Source of the DNA: DAIDKA01 sp049792815
GTDB taxonomy: Bacteria; Pseudomonadota; Gammaproteobacteria; Steroidobacterales; Steroidobacteraceae
Length of the DNA: 6,829 bases
NCBI GenBank assembly: GCA_049792815.1
Contig: JBARBG010000108.1
Span: 1-6,829, forward strand
Direction: 5' to 3'
The first letter of the stretch is position 1. Every line of letters begins with the position of its first letter. The position numbers were made by a program, and so were the translations under genes. The notes beneath the pieces were generated by a model. That model saw nothing but the letters and a program-made list of their open reading frames with translations, was not told the origin of the DNA and searched no databases. Below are positions 6,447 through 6,829 of the stretch, piece by piece.

Positions 6447-6829
6447 CTACTGGGCGCTCAGTTCATCTGCGCGATGCTGCGCTTCGGCCGCCTCACCATT
6501 GCGGTTACGCGACTTCAGTGAGTCGGAGATCAGGTGCCAGGAGGCCGATTGCGCATGCGGATCTCCCGTCGCCAGCTGCAGGGCCTTGTGCCCGATGCCC
6601 CCGGCCTGTTCATAGTGGCCGGCCGCTTCATGGACCTCGCCGAGCTCAATCCACAGCAGCGGGTTGTCAGGCTCGATGCGCAGCGCGCGCTCCAGGGTGC
6701 TGATGGCCAGTTGCGGGTCCCCGCCGGCCGCCTGGCGATGGGCCTGCGCCACCAGCGCCGTGGCTGCCGGACCCATGTGAAATTGGCGCCCCGCGGGTGG
6801 CGCAGTCGCCGGCGGCGGCGGCACTGCGG
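6447..6829 (-). CDS. Tetratricopeptide-repeat protein, C-terminal part (5' end outside window)
   Basis: The frame is open to the window edge, so the gene is probably cut; a GTG at 6824 could be read as a start but codes within a Pro/Ala-rich stretch (PPPPATAPP) that looks like a linker. Counting from that GTG, residues about 24-54 (LVAQAHRQAAGG...ALRIEPDN) and about 57-88 (LWIELGEVHEAAGHYEQA...) fit two TPR helical hairpins. A third, degenerate helical pair (WHLISDSLKSRNRNGEAAEA...) follows, ending with ADELSAQ. TPRs mediate protein-protein contacts. In many Gammaproteobacteria similar small TPR proteins with a proline-rich segment are exported lipoproteins, but the N terminus needed to judge this is missing. 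The gene ends nine bases before the GST start and probably forms a two-gene unit with it. No function is assigned. Confidence 0.72.
   Translation of the reverse strand, partial: AVPPPPATAPPAGRQFHMGPAATALVAQAHRQAAGGDPQLAISTLERALRIEPDNPLLWIELGEVHEAAGHYEQAGGIGHKALQLATGDPHAQSASWHLISDSLKSRNRNGEAAEAQHRADELSAQ

Noticed and set aside
6811..6822. (GGC)4 run as a simple-sequence repeat
   Set aside because: It simply encodes the proline run of the Pro/Ala-rich linker in the TPR protein. Four units in GC-rich coding DNA is not notable.

Overview
The window is GC-rich, densely packed bacterial DNA carrying most of a histidine biosynthesis operon on the + strand: 3' part of hisD, then hisC, hisB, hisH, hisA, hisF and hisIE. 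A short oppositely oriented pair follows on the - strand: a glutathione S-transferase family gene and the 3' end of a tetratricopeptide-repeat (TPR) gene. The gene order, a bifunctional HisB (HAD phosphatase plus dehydratase) and a fused HisIE are the arrangement known from Gammaproteobacteria. The high GC suggests a GC-rich lineage of that class (for example Xanthomonadales/Nevskiales-like), but genus cannot be read from this sequence.

Layout: positions 1-5767 hold the his genes with essentially no intergenic space. hisD/hisC and hisB/hisH overlap by a GTGA tetranucleotide, hisC/hisB abut, hisH/hisA are 1 base apart, hisA/hisF overlap by 19 bases and hisF/hisIE by 10. This implies one polycistronic, translationally coupled mRNA. 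The promoter, any attenuator and hisG would lie upstream of the window. Positions 5724-6829 hold the two - strand genes, whose last gene (GST) runs 44 bases into the 3' end of hisIE. No stretch longer than 300 bases lacks a gene, and no tRNA, rRNA, CRISPR, IS element or convincing promoter is visible.

Pathway: HisIE does the two early steps after HisG (PR-ATP pyrophosphohydrolase and PR-AMP cyclohydrolase), HisA isomerises ProFAR to PRFAR, HisH/HisF make imidazole glycerol phosphate (IGP) and AICAR, the HisB C-terminal domain dehydrates IGP, HisC transaminates, the HisB N-terminal domain dephosphorylates and HisD oxidises histidinol to histidine. Only hisG is missing from view.

The most notable observation is the hisF start. 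The only start giving a complete HisF, with Asp11 and Asp130 at their canonical positions, is an ATT codon at 4356, preceded by the best Shine-Dalgarno sequence in the window. A conventional caller would choose the GTG at 4404, which deletes a catalytic aspartate. Otherwise this is an ordinary metabolic region, and I see no undescribed system in it.
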